The notes under the pieces: generated by a model
Told to the model about the DNA's origin: nothing
What the model saw: only the letters and a program-made list of their open reading frames with translations
Database searches by the model: none
Assembly (NCBI GenBank): GCA_026413865.1
Contig: JAOAKB010000017.1
Coordinates: 1 to 32,670 of the forward strand
DNA: 32,670 bases
Direction: 5' to 3'
DNA from: Nitrososphaeria archaeon
GTDB taxonomy: Archaea > Thermoproteota > Nitrososphaeria > JACIWG01
Shown: positions 7,804-14,976 of the stretch, piece by piece
Numbering within the stretch: position 1 is the first letter of the stretch
How the letters are laid out: every line of letters starts with the position of its first letter
Program-made: the position numbers and the translations under genes

Positions 7804-9957
7804 ATGGATGTTCCTACACCATTTGAACAGACTGCATTATATAGCATAATTCTGGTAGCAATTGGTGCACTAATATATGCTGCTCTTCTTGCAAAACAAG
7901 TTCTAAAAGAGCCTACTGGTTCTGGGCGAATGGTTGAAGTTTGGGCTGGCATAAAAGAAGGTGCAAATGCCTACCTTAAAAGACAGTTTAAGTCAATACT
8001 TTTACTTGTAGGACTTTTAGCAGTTGTGTTGTATGCCTCAGCGGCGTTAGCAAATGAGCCTCTGTCAATTTCATTGGGTAGGGCTGCAGCATTTTTGATG
8101 GGTGCTTTCTTTTCTGCAATGGTCGGATATCTTGGTATGAATATGGCTGTTCAAGGCAGTATAAGAACATCTAATGTTGCAGGCAAAAGTTTTAGAGATG
8201 CTTTAAGAATATCATATCGTTCTGGTACTGTAACTGGAATGTTGACAGACGGTTTAGGTCTCTTAGGTGGCACATTGATTTTTATTATATTTTTGAAAAA
8301 TTCTCCTGATGTCCTTCTAGGCTTTGGGTTTGGTGGAACTCTTTTAGCTCTCTTCATGCGTGTTGGTGGAGGAATATACACAAAGGCTGCTGATGTTGGT
8401 GCCGACCTCGTTGGTAAGGTTGAAAAGGGTATTCCAGAAGACGATCCAAGGAATGCCGCTGTAGTAGCCGACCTTGTCGGTGATAATGTTGGTGACTGTG
8501 CAGGTATGGCTGCAGACATTTTTGAATCCTATGAAGTTACAATGGTTTCTGCAATGTTACTTGGTTTAGCCATAACACCATTTGACTATAAATGGATTGT
8601 GTTTCCACTTATAGTTAGAGCAATAGGTGTCATAAGTACGATTGTCGGGACATATTGTGTTTCTCTATGGCCTGAACGATGGACTAAAGGCAATGCTTTT
8701 AAAGCAATGGACTTCTCCTATGATCTTTCTTCTGCCATATCAATAATAAGCACCTTCTTCTTGGCATTATATTATGCACAAGACTTAAGAGTATTCTACG
8801 CTGTCGCAGTAGGCGTTCTTTTAGCTATAAGCTTTAATAAACTTGCAGACTATTTCACAAGCCCCCACAGGAAACCTGTAGACGAGATAGCTAAATCCTC
8901 TAATACAGGTGCAGCACCATTATTACTCTCTGGTCTAGCACTAGGATTCGAAAGCACTGTGTGGGTTTTAACTGTTATTGCAGCGACAATCGTTGCCTCA
9001 ACAATATTCTTTACTGGTGGTGGACCAATTTTTGCCATGTATGGTGTTGCCCTGGCTGGAATAGGAATGCTCACCCACACTGGTAACAATGTTTCAATGG
9101 ACACTTATGGTCCTATAGCAGATAATGCTGGAGGTATTGCAGAAATGGCTGAAGCCGAGGAAGAAAAAAAGAGGGCTCTTGCTGCACTTGATGAAGCAGG
9201 TAATACTACAAAAGCTGTCACGAAGGCTATAGCTATAGCTTCAGCAGTTCTTGCTGCAATATCACTCTTCGCCTCTTATGCTGAAGAAATTGGTGCTGGA
9301 CATACAATAACTTTGGATATTGCAGAACCGATAGTGTTTGTTGGTCTTCTAATTGGTGGAGCACTGCCTTTCTTATTTAGTTCGATATCGATAAGAGCTG
9401 TTGGAAGAACTGCCTCAAAGGTTATCGAGGAGGTTAGAGAGCAGTTTAAGATACCTGGTGTTATGGAGGGTAAGGTTAAGCCAAATTATGCAAAGGTAGT
9501 CTCAATTGTGACATCAGCTGCGCAGAGAGAACTTATAGGTTTGGCTTTGATAGGCATATTAACCCCAATTGCTGTCGGTCTACTTTTGGGCGAGTTCGCT
9601 TTAGGCGCTTTTCTAGCTGGTGTAATACTTACTGGACAATTGCTTGCAGTGTTTATGGCAAATACTGGCGCTGCATGGGATAATGCGAAAAAGAAGATAG
9701 AAGATGGATACTATGGTGGAAAGGGTTCAGAACAGCATAAGTCTGCTGTTATTGGAGATACCGTAGGTGACCCACTTAAGGATACAGCCGGTCCAGCATT
9801 AAACCCAATGATAAAGGTAATAAACCTTGTAAGTCTAATCTTTGCACCAATAATAATAAGTTTTAGAGAAAACATTTTAATTGCTTCAATAACGGCTTTA
9901 CTACTAATTGTAGTTCTTGCTATCGTAATAATACGTAGTAAAAAAGAAGCCTTTTAA
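7804..9957 (+). CDS. hppA: K+-independent, proton-pumping membrane pyrophosphatase
   Basis: This enzyme hydrolyses cytosolic pyrophosphate and uses the energy to move ions across the membrane. The 717 residues match the family length and contain about 16 hydrophobic segments. The substrate-binding signature DVGADLVGK is at 197-205, followed by acidic motifs (EDDPRNAAVVADLVGDNVGD, then a late GDTVGDPLKDTAGP). The ion-dependence motif reads GNTTKAVTK with Lys470 and Thr473; family knowledge assigns this Lys to K+-independent, H+-pumping enzymes, while K+-dependent ones carry Ala. The ATG is supported by GTGAT seven bases upstream. A run of eight T at 9992-9999 likely ends transcription. In an archaeon this pump would recycle pyrophosphate made by enzymes such as GuaA and tRNA synthetases. 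Confidence 0.97.
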   Translation: MDVPTPFEQTALYSIILVAIGALIYAALLAKQVLKEPTGSGRMVEVWAGIKEGANAYLKRQFKSILLLVGLLAVVLYASAALANEPLSISLGRAAAFLMGAFFSAMVGYLGMNMAVQGSIRTSNVAGKSFRDALRISYRSGTVTGMLTDGLGLLGGTLIFIIFLKNSPDVLLGFGFGGTLLALFMRVGGGIYTKAADVGADLVGKVEKGIPEDDPRNAAVVADLVGDNVGDCAGMAADIFESYEVTMVSAMLLGLAITPFDYKWIVFPLIVRAIGVISTIVGTYCVSLWPERWTKGNAFKAMDFSYDLSSAISIISTFFLALYYAQDLRVFYAVAVGVLLAISFNKLADYFTSPHRKPVDEIAKSSNTGAAPLLLSGLALGFESTVWVLTVIAATIVASTIFFTGGGPIFAMYGVALAGIGMLTHTGNNVSMDTYGPIADNAGGIAEMAEAEEEKKRALAALDEAGNTTKAVTKAIAIASAVLAAISLFASYAEEIGAGHTITLDIAEPIVFVGLLIGGALPFLFSSISIRAVGRTASKVIEEVREQFKIPGVMEGKVKPNYAKVVSIVTSAAQRELIGLALIGILTPIAVGLLLGEFALGAFLAGVILTGQLLAVFMANTGAAWDNAKKKIEDGYYGGKGSEQHKSAVIGDTVGDPLKDTAGPALNPMIKVINLVSLIFAPIIISFRENILIASITALLLIVVLAIVIIRSKKEAF
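7836..7843 (-). promoter_or_regulatory. TATA box for the helicase, inside the pyrophosphatase gene
   Basis: Minus-strand TATATAAT is centred about 36 nt upstream of the helicase ATG at 7803 and about 63 nt upstream of the alternative ATG at 7776. It lies within codons 11-14 of the divergent pyrophosphatase gene, since there is no intergenic space between the two start codons. Confidence 0.45.
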
Positions 9958-9968
9958 ACCTTCCCCTA

Positions 9969-9999
9969 ATTTTTTATTCATAATAAAATACTTTTTTTT
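9969..9999 (+). terminator. Oligo-T terminator after the membrane pyrophosphatase
   Basis: Two T tracts follow the stop codon at 9955-9957: six T near 9971-9976 and eight T at 9992-9999. Archaeal RNA polymerase commonly terminates at such tracts without a hairpin. Confidence 0.45.
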
Positions 10000-10034
10000 A
10001 CTAAACAATTAGATCCTAGTTTAGATTAACTCAT

Positions 10035-10405
10035 ATGATAAGATTCAGAAGATTAGTCCAGCAATTGTTATTGTCATTTCTTTTGATTACAACCATATTA
10101 GTGTCCAGTTATTTTTTATACTCAAATTTTTTCTCCAACAGTGTCAACTTCTATAAAAGTTAAAGCATACTGGTTGAAGACAAATGTAACATTAGGAGAA
10201 TCCTTGCTGTTTGTTGTTAAGGTAGCAAACAGCAACTTCTTAGTTCAAATAGGGAAAGAGTGTTTTAGTAAATGAGTCTATAGTCCAATATAAAGGTTCA
10301 AACATTCCATCACAAAATTTTATTTTCCGAGAGAAGGGTATATACTATGTTAAGGTTATTCTTCATGATAAAGTATATGGGAAAAACATAAGGAATATCA
10401 ACTAA
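10035..10405 (+). pseudogene. Decayed secreted or anchored protein with Ig-like domain remnant
   Basis: Three consecutive reading frames join into one plausible protein. The first (ATG at 10035) begins MIRFRRLVQQ and has a hydrophobic core LLLSFLLITTILVSSYFL, a signal peptide or anchor. Near the T run at 10130 the frame shifts and continues SPTVSTSIKVKAYWLKTN, then VTLGESLLFVVKVAN, a beta-rich pattern like archaeal Ig-like or CARDB-type modules. Around 10256-10262 a second shift leads to VNESIVQYKGSN and REKGIYYVKVILHDK, ending at TAA 10403-10405. The intact ancestor would have had about 120 residues. The family is not certain. The two indels lie at or near homopolymers, so sequencing error is possible, but neighbouring long genes are uninterrupted. 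Confidence 0.55.
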
Positions 10406-10476
10406 TAGTAAATTAAATAAATATGTAAGTCTATAAAATGTCACTTTTCAAAAAAATTATGGTTTTTGTTATAACG

Positions 10477-10650
10477 TTAAAAGTTTGCAACCATCATCCA
10501 ATACTTGTGTCCACAGGCTGGGCATCTTCCTTCAATATGTTTTGCTTTAGCCTCCTTTTCTCCTTCAATCTGTTGTAGTAGCTCTTTTTCCATCTTCAAT
10601 GGAGGACATTCTGTGCATTTACATGTGGAAACTGAACAATATTTGCACAT
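10477..10650 (-). CDS. Small Cys-rich (zinc-ribbon-like) protein, 57 aa
   Basis: This small intact gene encodes 57 residues with seven cysteines. The N-terminal knuckle has C2, C5, C10, C12 and C15 (MCKYC, TCKCTEC); a helical, charged middle (KMEKELLQQIEGEKEAKAK) follows; then a second knuckle has C43, C46 and H48 (RCPACGH). The pattern suggests one or two bound metal ions, probably zinc, and a role in protein or nucleic-acid contacts, but no family is recognised. The ATG at 10648-10650 has a TTTAATAG box on its strand at 10673-10680, about 26 nt upstream, consistent with a leaderless transcript. It is the only intact gene in a zone of pseudogenes, so it is probably under selection. It is divergent from the HEPN remnant, and the pair share a palindromic intergenic element. 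Confidence 0.72.
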   Translation of the reverse strand: MCKYCSVSTCKCTECPPLKMEKELLQQIEGEKEAKAKHIEGRCPACGHKYWMMVANF

Positions 10651-10692
10651 ACTTACCTATTATCATTGTATGCTATTAAACTTTAGATGCAA

Positions 10693-10712
10693 CTTATTTC
10701 TTAAAAAATAAG
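10693..10712. repeat. Palindrome between divergent small-protein and HEPN promoters
   Basis: A perfect inverted repeat of seven bases (CTTATTT at 10693-10699 and AAATAAG at 10706-10712) flanks a six-base spacer. It lies between the TATA-like box of the Cys-rich gene and that of the HEPN remnant (GCTTATATG, about 30 nt before its ATG) and touches the latter. Position and symmetry suit a dimeric-regulator operator. In AT-rich DNA a chance origin is possible. Confidence 0.35.
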
Positions 10713-10744
10713 CTTATATGTGTGATTAATGTATTTAATGTGTC

Positions 10745-11116
10745 ATGGTTGTAAGGACTAGTGATTGGTTAAGACAGGCTTTAAGAGATTTGGAACATTG
10801 TGAAAAGGCTTTTTGAAAATGGATATTTTGAATAGGCTTATTTTTCTTCACAACAAGCTGCAGAAAAGGCTGTTAAAGCGTTCTTTCAATATCTTAATTT
10901 CGAAATATGTGTCACTCTATTTCAATGATGCTGGATTCTCTTCCTGACAAGTTTAAGCCTGAAAGTGGTCTGATCGATAAGGCTAAAGAATTAGATAGAC
11001 ATTATATTCTAATAAGATATCCTAATTTTCACCTTGAAGGCACTCCAATGGACCACTATACAGGAGATGATGCCTTGGAGGTGATTAGGTATGCAAGAGA
11101 AGTTATCGTTTTCTGA
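10745..11116 (+). pseudogene. HEPN-domain protein (COG2250-like), disrupted
   Basis: An interrupted HEPN gene, the toxin-type partner of MNT/HEPN pairs. The first frame (ATG 10745) reads MVVRTSDWLRQALRDLEHCE and stops after a one-base shift near 10814. The next frame continues FENGYFE, then an in-frame TAG where the family has Trp, then AYFSSQQAAEKAVKAFFQYL, the hallmark HEPN helix. A further shift near 10905 leads to HSISMMLDSLPDKFKPESG and RYPNFHLEGTPMDHYTGDD, ending at TGA 11114-11116. The reconstructed order matches the whole family length of about 125 residues. At least two frameshifts plus one nonsense codon argue for true decay. The MNT partner follows 16 bp downstream and is broken as well. 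Confidence 0.8.
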
Positions 11117-11132
11117 AGTAAGATTGTTTAAA

Positions 11133-11497
11133 ATGGATTTTGAAAAGGTTTTAGATTTTCTTAGATCTTATGCCAAAAAGCTTGTAGATGAAGGGAAAGC
11201 TGAATTGATGGTTTATTTGTTCTCGCAAGGGACAACTATACAGCATTTTCTGACGCTGTTGTACTATTATTGCTGAAAATGTTCAATTACATAGAATTTC
11301 CTTTTATCTTGAAACTAAGAGTCCTTTTGATATTGAGCCTAGAATCTTAACTAAAGAGGAATTCTATAATATGGTTTCAGAAAAAGAGTATGCTGATAAA
11401 AGAGGTACTAGAATATGGAATGGTATTGGCTGGAGATTCAATTATATTGGGTAAGGCAAAAATTTTGTTTCAAAAAGTTAGTTCTAAACAAAATTGA
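11133..11497 (+). pseudogene. MNT-type nucleotidyltransferase (antitoxin partner of HEPN), disrupted
   Basis: Remnant of a minimal nucleotidyltransferase. From ATG 11133 the frame reads MDFEKVLDFLRSYAKKLVDEG and KAELMVYLFS, matching the strand and helix before the GS motif. A shift then gives LARDNYTAFSDAVVLL in another frame, the remains of the family's GSxARGDYTxxSDxD catalytic segment, with the first G and other key residues lost. A third frame continues AENVQLHRISFYLETKSP and DIEPRILTKEEFYNMVSEK. Another shift leads to IKEVLEYGMVLAGDS and ends at TGA 11495-11497. In intact pairs the MNT protein modifies and neutralises the HEPN toxin. Both genes here are beyond function. Confidence 0.78.
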
Positions 11498-11654
11498 GGA
11501 AAAATTAATTTTTTATTTCTAGGAATATTTACTAATTTGATGTAAAGGATTGGGTTCTTAGAATGTTTGATGCTCTTATTACACTTCCATTTGGTATATG
11601 ATATAACTCTTATCTTATTGTTGGCTAAAAAGGTTTAAAGGTGTTTAGGTTTTA

Positions 11655-12722
11655 TTATATCTTCCATTGTCCATTTTCCATTACAAGGTGGTTATCGAAG
11701 TAGATTTTACCATTTTTTCTCAAATCTTTTATTATGTCCCAGTGTATTGCTGAAGTGTTTTTGCTTAATGTTTCCTTGTAACCGTTTCCTAGGGCTGTAT
11801 GGATTGTACCACCTATTTTTTCGTCAAACAGTATATTTTTTACTGGTCTTATTATATTATAGTTTAAGCCTATACCGAATTCTCCAAGCCTTTTTGCACC
11901 ATCATCTGTTTCCAGAATCTTTTTTAGAAAATCTTTTCCTGAAACTGCATCTGCTTCGACAACAATTCCATCTTTGAATTTTAATCTTACTCCTTCTATA
12001 ACATTACCTAAATATACTGCTGGTATGTCATAGAAGATTTGGCCGTTAACACTATCTTCTACAACGCTTGTAAACACTTCTCCGTCTGGCATATTCTTTT
12101 TTCCATCACCCACTTCTGCATTTCTTCCCTTTATGCTAAATTTTATGTCGGTATGTTCTCCTATAATATGGACTTGGTCTGTTTTGTCCAGAATCTTCTT
12201 TAATGCATATAGGTTATATGTTAGGCTTTTCCAGTCTATCAAGCATGAATTGTACACAAACTCTTCAAATTCTTCTAACGCCATTCCAGCCTCTTGTGCC
12301 AATGATTCGACTGGATAGTAGAATGCACACCATCTTGTTTTCTCGATTCTCCAATCTGATATTGGCTTAAGGACTTTAACACGTTGTGAAATCTTTGAAG
12401 CTTCGATGTTTGCTAGTTCCTTAATGTTTGATGGTGCCCTTAGGGCGATGTAGACGTCCGTATTTTTTATTTCATAAAGTTCGTGTTCTGGAAAAAAGTT
12501 TAATATTTTATCGCTTGCATATTTGTAGAATATGTAGTTTCTCCCTGGAATGTCGACTTTTATCCATGGGTACGCTTCTTTTAATAGACATTGCTTGTAT
12601 ACTTCAAGTGCTAAATCTTTTGCGTAGAAGTCGCATGATATTTGTACTTTGTCTCCTGCTTTAACTTCTGTAGAATATTCTACTAAAAGTTTGGCAAGTT
12701 TTATAATTCTATCGTCTACCAT
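11655..12722 (-). CDS. M29-family metallo-aminopeptidase
   Basis: The 355-residue protein belongs to the M29 (AmpS/PepT, COG2309) aminopeptidases, which remove N-terminal residues from peptides using one or two metal ions. The C-terminal metal-binding motifs are in the expected order: a Glu in MPDGEVFTS, a Glu in LGEFGIGLN, a His in GGTIHTALGNGYKE, and His and Asp in AIHWDIIKDLR. The N-terminal domain (about 1-190) carries the family's YEIKNTDVYIALRAPSN segment. No signal peptide is seen, so it is cytosolic. The ATG start lies 53 bp after the FGGY kinase on the same strand and may share its transcript, though a link between peptide turnover and sugar metabolism is not obvious. The gene ends just before a pseudogene zone on the other strand. 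Confidence 0.92.
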   Translation of the reverse strand: MVDDRIIKLAKLLVEYSTEVKAGDKVQISCDFYAKDLALEVYKQCLLKEAYPWIKVDIPGRNYIFYKYASDKILNFFPEHELYEIKNTDVYIALRAPSNIKELANIEASKISQRVKVLKPISDWRIEKTRWCAFYYPVESLAQEAGMALEEFEEFVYNSCLIDWKSLTYNLYALKKILDKTDQVHIIGEHTDIKFSIKGRNAEVGDGKKNMPDGEVFTSVVEDSVNGQIFYDIPAVYLGNVIEGVRLKFKDGIVVEADAVSGKDFLKKILETDDGAKRLGEFGIGLNYNIIRPVKNILFDEKIGGTIHTALGNGYKETLSKNTSAIHWDIIKDLRKNGKIYFDNHLVMENGQWKI

Positions 12723-12775
12723 ATTCTAAATCTATAAGACATCATTTTATAAAATTATCTTATTCAAGAAAAATT

Positions 12776-14305
12776 CTATGCATTTTCTATTTTTGAAAGT
12801 TCAGCAAAATCCTCTTTAAGGTGATTGTAGATTCTCTTATAGAGTTTGAACATGCTAGTATACCTTCTATGGTTTTCAGTATCCGGTAAAAGCTCTTCTT
12901 CAATTTTAACCATTCTTTTGACCTCTCCTATATTCTTGTAAACTTTTGTGCCTAATCCTGCTATTAGTGCGTCTCCAAATGTTTCTGTTGCAAGCATTTT
13001 TGTAACCTCAATAGTCTTTCCTGTAACGTCTGCAATGATTTTTCTCCAAAGCCTACTTTTTACTCCCCCTCCACCAACCCTAATCTTTGTAATAGAAAAT
13101 CCTGCTTCCTCGAAGACTTCAATATTGTGTCTTAAACTGTATGCTACACCCTCCATTACTGCTCTTGCAATCTCTCCCCTTTTGTGCATTGCAGTGAAAC
13201 CGAATAGCACTCCTCTAGCATACGGGTCCCATATAGGACTTTTTTCTCCTGAAAGATATGGTAGAAATATTATTCCTCTTGAACCGGATGGAACATTTTC
13301 TGCCTCTTCATCTATTATTTGATATGCTGACTTCTCTAAATTTTTTGCCTTTTCAATAGTTACCGTTGCTAGTTCGTCTCTAAACCATCTCATTGAAAGG
13401 CCCCCTCCTTGCATTAATGCCATAGCCAGCCACCTGTCTTCGATTGCATGGCATATGTTGATGAATCTCCTGTCAAATTTTGGTTCATTTATGCAGCAGC
13501 AGAATCTTCCAAGTGTTCCCAGTGTATAGAATGCTTCGCCCTCATCTAATATTGCTGAGCCTACTGCTGCTCCTACAGTGTCCATGCAGCCTGCGACTAC
13601 TGGTGTTCCCTTTGCAAGCCCTGTCTGCTTTGAAGCTTCCTCGCACACTTCTCCCACAATTTCTTTTGAAATGTATGCTTCTGGTAGTTTTTCTATTGGT
13701 ATGTCAAGCATTTTGCAAAGTTCTTGTGACCATCCTTTTTCTTTTCCTATTTTATAGAGTAGTGTGGTTGAGCATCTTGATAGGTCTATCGTATATTTTC
13801 CTGTCAGCTTCATTGTTATGAAGCCTGTTGGGACCATGAACTTGTATGTTTTCTCGAATACTTTTGGCATGTTCTCTTTTATCCATAAGATTGTAGGTGC
13901 AAGAAATGTTCCTGAAGCAATTCTGTTTCCTGTTATATGAAAGACCTTTTCTTCTCCAACTATCTCTCTAATCTTTTCCGCATATTTTACGCTTCTATTA
14001 TCTAATTGCATTATAGCATTTATTATTGCTTTTCCTTCATGGTCTACTGCAACACAGGCGTTTGTTCCGCTAACGCATACACCTAAAATTTCTTTTGGAT
14101 TAACTTTCGATATTTTTAATGCCTCTTTAACTGTATTCTGTAATGCTTTCCACCATCCGTTTTCAGGATCCTCTTCAGCATATCCAACATTAGGGCTTAT
14201 TATTGGATACTCTTCTTGTGCTACAGCTATTGAGTTCCCTTCTAGGTCGAATAGTTCACTTTTTGTACTGCTTGTTCCAACATCTATTCCAAGTAGGTAT
14301 GGCAT
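12776..14305 (-). CDS. FGGY-family carbohydrate kinase (xylulokinase-like)
   Basis: FGGY kinases phosphorylate sugars such as ketopentoses, deoxyketohexoses or glycerol with ATP. The protein opens with MPYLLGIDVGTSSTKSELFD, the phosphate-1 motif of the first actin-like domain. It contains MDTVGAAVGSAILDEGEAFYTLGT at the domain junction (about residues 238-261), and its ATP-binding motif is GGGGVKSRLWRKIIADVTG in the second domain. I chose the ATG at 14303-14305 because homology begins there; an ATG 12 codons upstream would overlap the aldolase gene. From this start it has 509 aa, close to xylulokinase. A class II aldolase gene lies 7 bp upstream and an MDR dehydrogenase before that, so a ketose-1-phosphate rather than xylulose 5-phosphate could be the product. 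The exact substrate is not readable. Confidence 0.88.
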   Translation of the reverse strand: MPYLLGIDVGTSSTKSELFDLEGNSIAVAQEEYPIISPNVGYAEEDPENGWWKALQNTVKEALKISKVNPKEILGVCVSGTNACVAVDHEGKAIINAIMQLDNRSVKYAEKIREIVGEEKVFHITGNRIASGTFLAPTILWIKENMPKVFEKTYKFMVPTGFITMKLTGKYTIDLSRCSTTLLYKIGKEKGWSQELCKMLDIPIEKLPEAYISKEIVGEVCEEASKQTGLAKGTPVVAGCMDTVGAAVGSAILDEGEAFYTLGTLGRFCCCINEPKFDRRFINICHAIEDRWLAMALMQGGGLSMRWFRDELATVTIEKAKNLEKSAYQIIDEEAENVPSGSRGIIFLPYLSGEKSPIWDPYARGVLFGFTAMHKRGEIARAVMEGVAYSLRHNIEVFEEAGFSITKIRVGGGGVKSRLWRKIIADVTGKTIEVTKMLATETFGDALIAGLGTKVYKNIGEVKRMVKIEEELLPDTENHRRYTSMFKLYKRIYNHLKEDFAELSKIENA

Positions 14306-14312
14306 GTTGGAT

Positions 14313-14918
14313 TCAGTATGGAATTGGTAAGGGTTTTCCAAGTTGCATTGAATATATTGCTATTTGTGCTGTAGCCTCAAGGAGGTCTGCATAATTATAT
14401 GCTTCCTCTAAATCTTTTCCTACTGCAACAGCTCCATGGCTCTGTAGGACTGCAACTTTAACACTCTTGTCCTTGAAAGCTTCCTTTGTCTTCTCAGCCA
14501 ATTCTATTGAACCTGGTGGGCCGTATCCTACAACTGGACATTTTCCAAGAATCTTTAGTCCCTGGACTGTGACAAGAGGAACTTCTTTTCCAACTACTGC
14601 AAATGATGTTGCAGCTATAGAGTGTGTGTGAAATACTGCATTAACATCGTCTCTAACCTTATATATTCCAAGGTGCATGTTTATCTCTTTAGAAGGTTTT
14701 CCCTTTCCCTCTAAAACGTTTCCATCCAAGTCTATAATAATAATATCATCTTTTTTCATGTTTCTAAAAGATGCTCCTGTTCTCTTTATTATAACCTTGT
14801 TTTCTCCTAACACTCTTGCACTTATGTTTCCTCCTGAAGCAGAAATCAGCCCCCTTCTGTAGGCTTCTTGCGATATTTGAATACATTCCTCTATAAGTTC
14901 ATCTAAATTTTTGCTCAT
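14313..14918 (-). CDS. Class II aldolase/adducin family (fuculose-phosphate-aldolase-like)
   Basis: Class II aldolases split ketose-1-phosphates into dihydroxyacetone phosphate and an aldehyde using zinc; some relatives are epimerases or dehydratases. Counting from ATG 14916-14918, the catalytic Glu78 and zinc ligands His97, His99 and His161 (SKEINMH, FHTHS, QSHGAV) align with Glu73, His92, His94 and His155 of E. coli FucA. The phosphate-binding SASGGNIS motif is at 26-33. At 201 aa it has the usual length. An ATG two codons upstream and a TTG five codons upstream are alternative starts. It sits between the dehydrogenase (58-bp gap) and the kinase (7-bp gap), an order that suggests oxidation, phosphorylation and cleavage of a polyol or sugar. 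Since ligands are complete it should be an active aldolase rather than adducin-like. Confidence 0.88.
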   Translation of the reverse strand: MSKNLDELIEECIQISQEAYRRGLISASGGNISARVLGENKVIIKRTGASFRNMKKDDIIIIDLDGNVLEGKGKPSKEINMHLGIYKVRDDVNAVFHTHSIAATSFAVVGKEVPLVTVQGLKILGKCPVVGYGPPGSIELAEKTKEAFKDKSVKVAVLQSHGAVAVGKDLEEAYNYADLLEATAQIAIYSMQLGKPLPIPY

Positions 14919-14976
14919 AACCATTATAGACAATTTTTAGGTAAATAAAAATTATTGTTAGAAAAATTTTTTAAGG

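Noticed and set aside
10505-10711. 68-codon plus-strand frame antisense to the Cys-rich protein
   Set aside because: The minus-strand frame has paired cysteine knuckles and a TATA box; the plus frame is its shadow.
11498-11654. Fragment reading like a further decayed gene (DWVLRMFDALITLPFG)
   Set aside because: Too short and without a recognisable family; I cannot tell chance from remnant.
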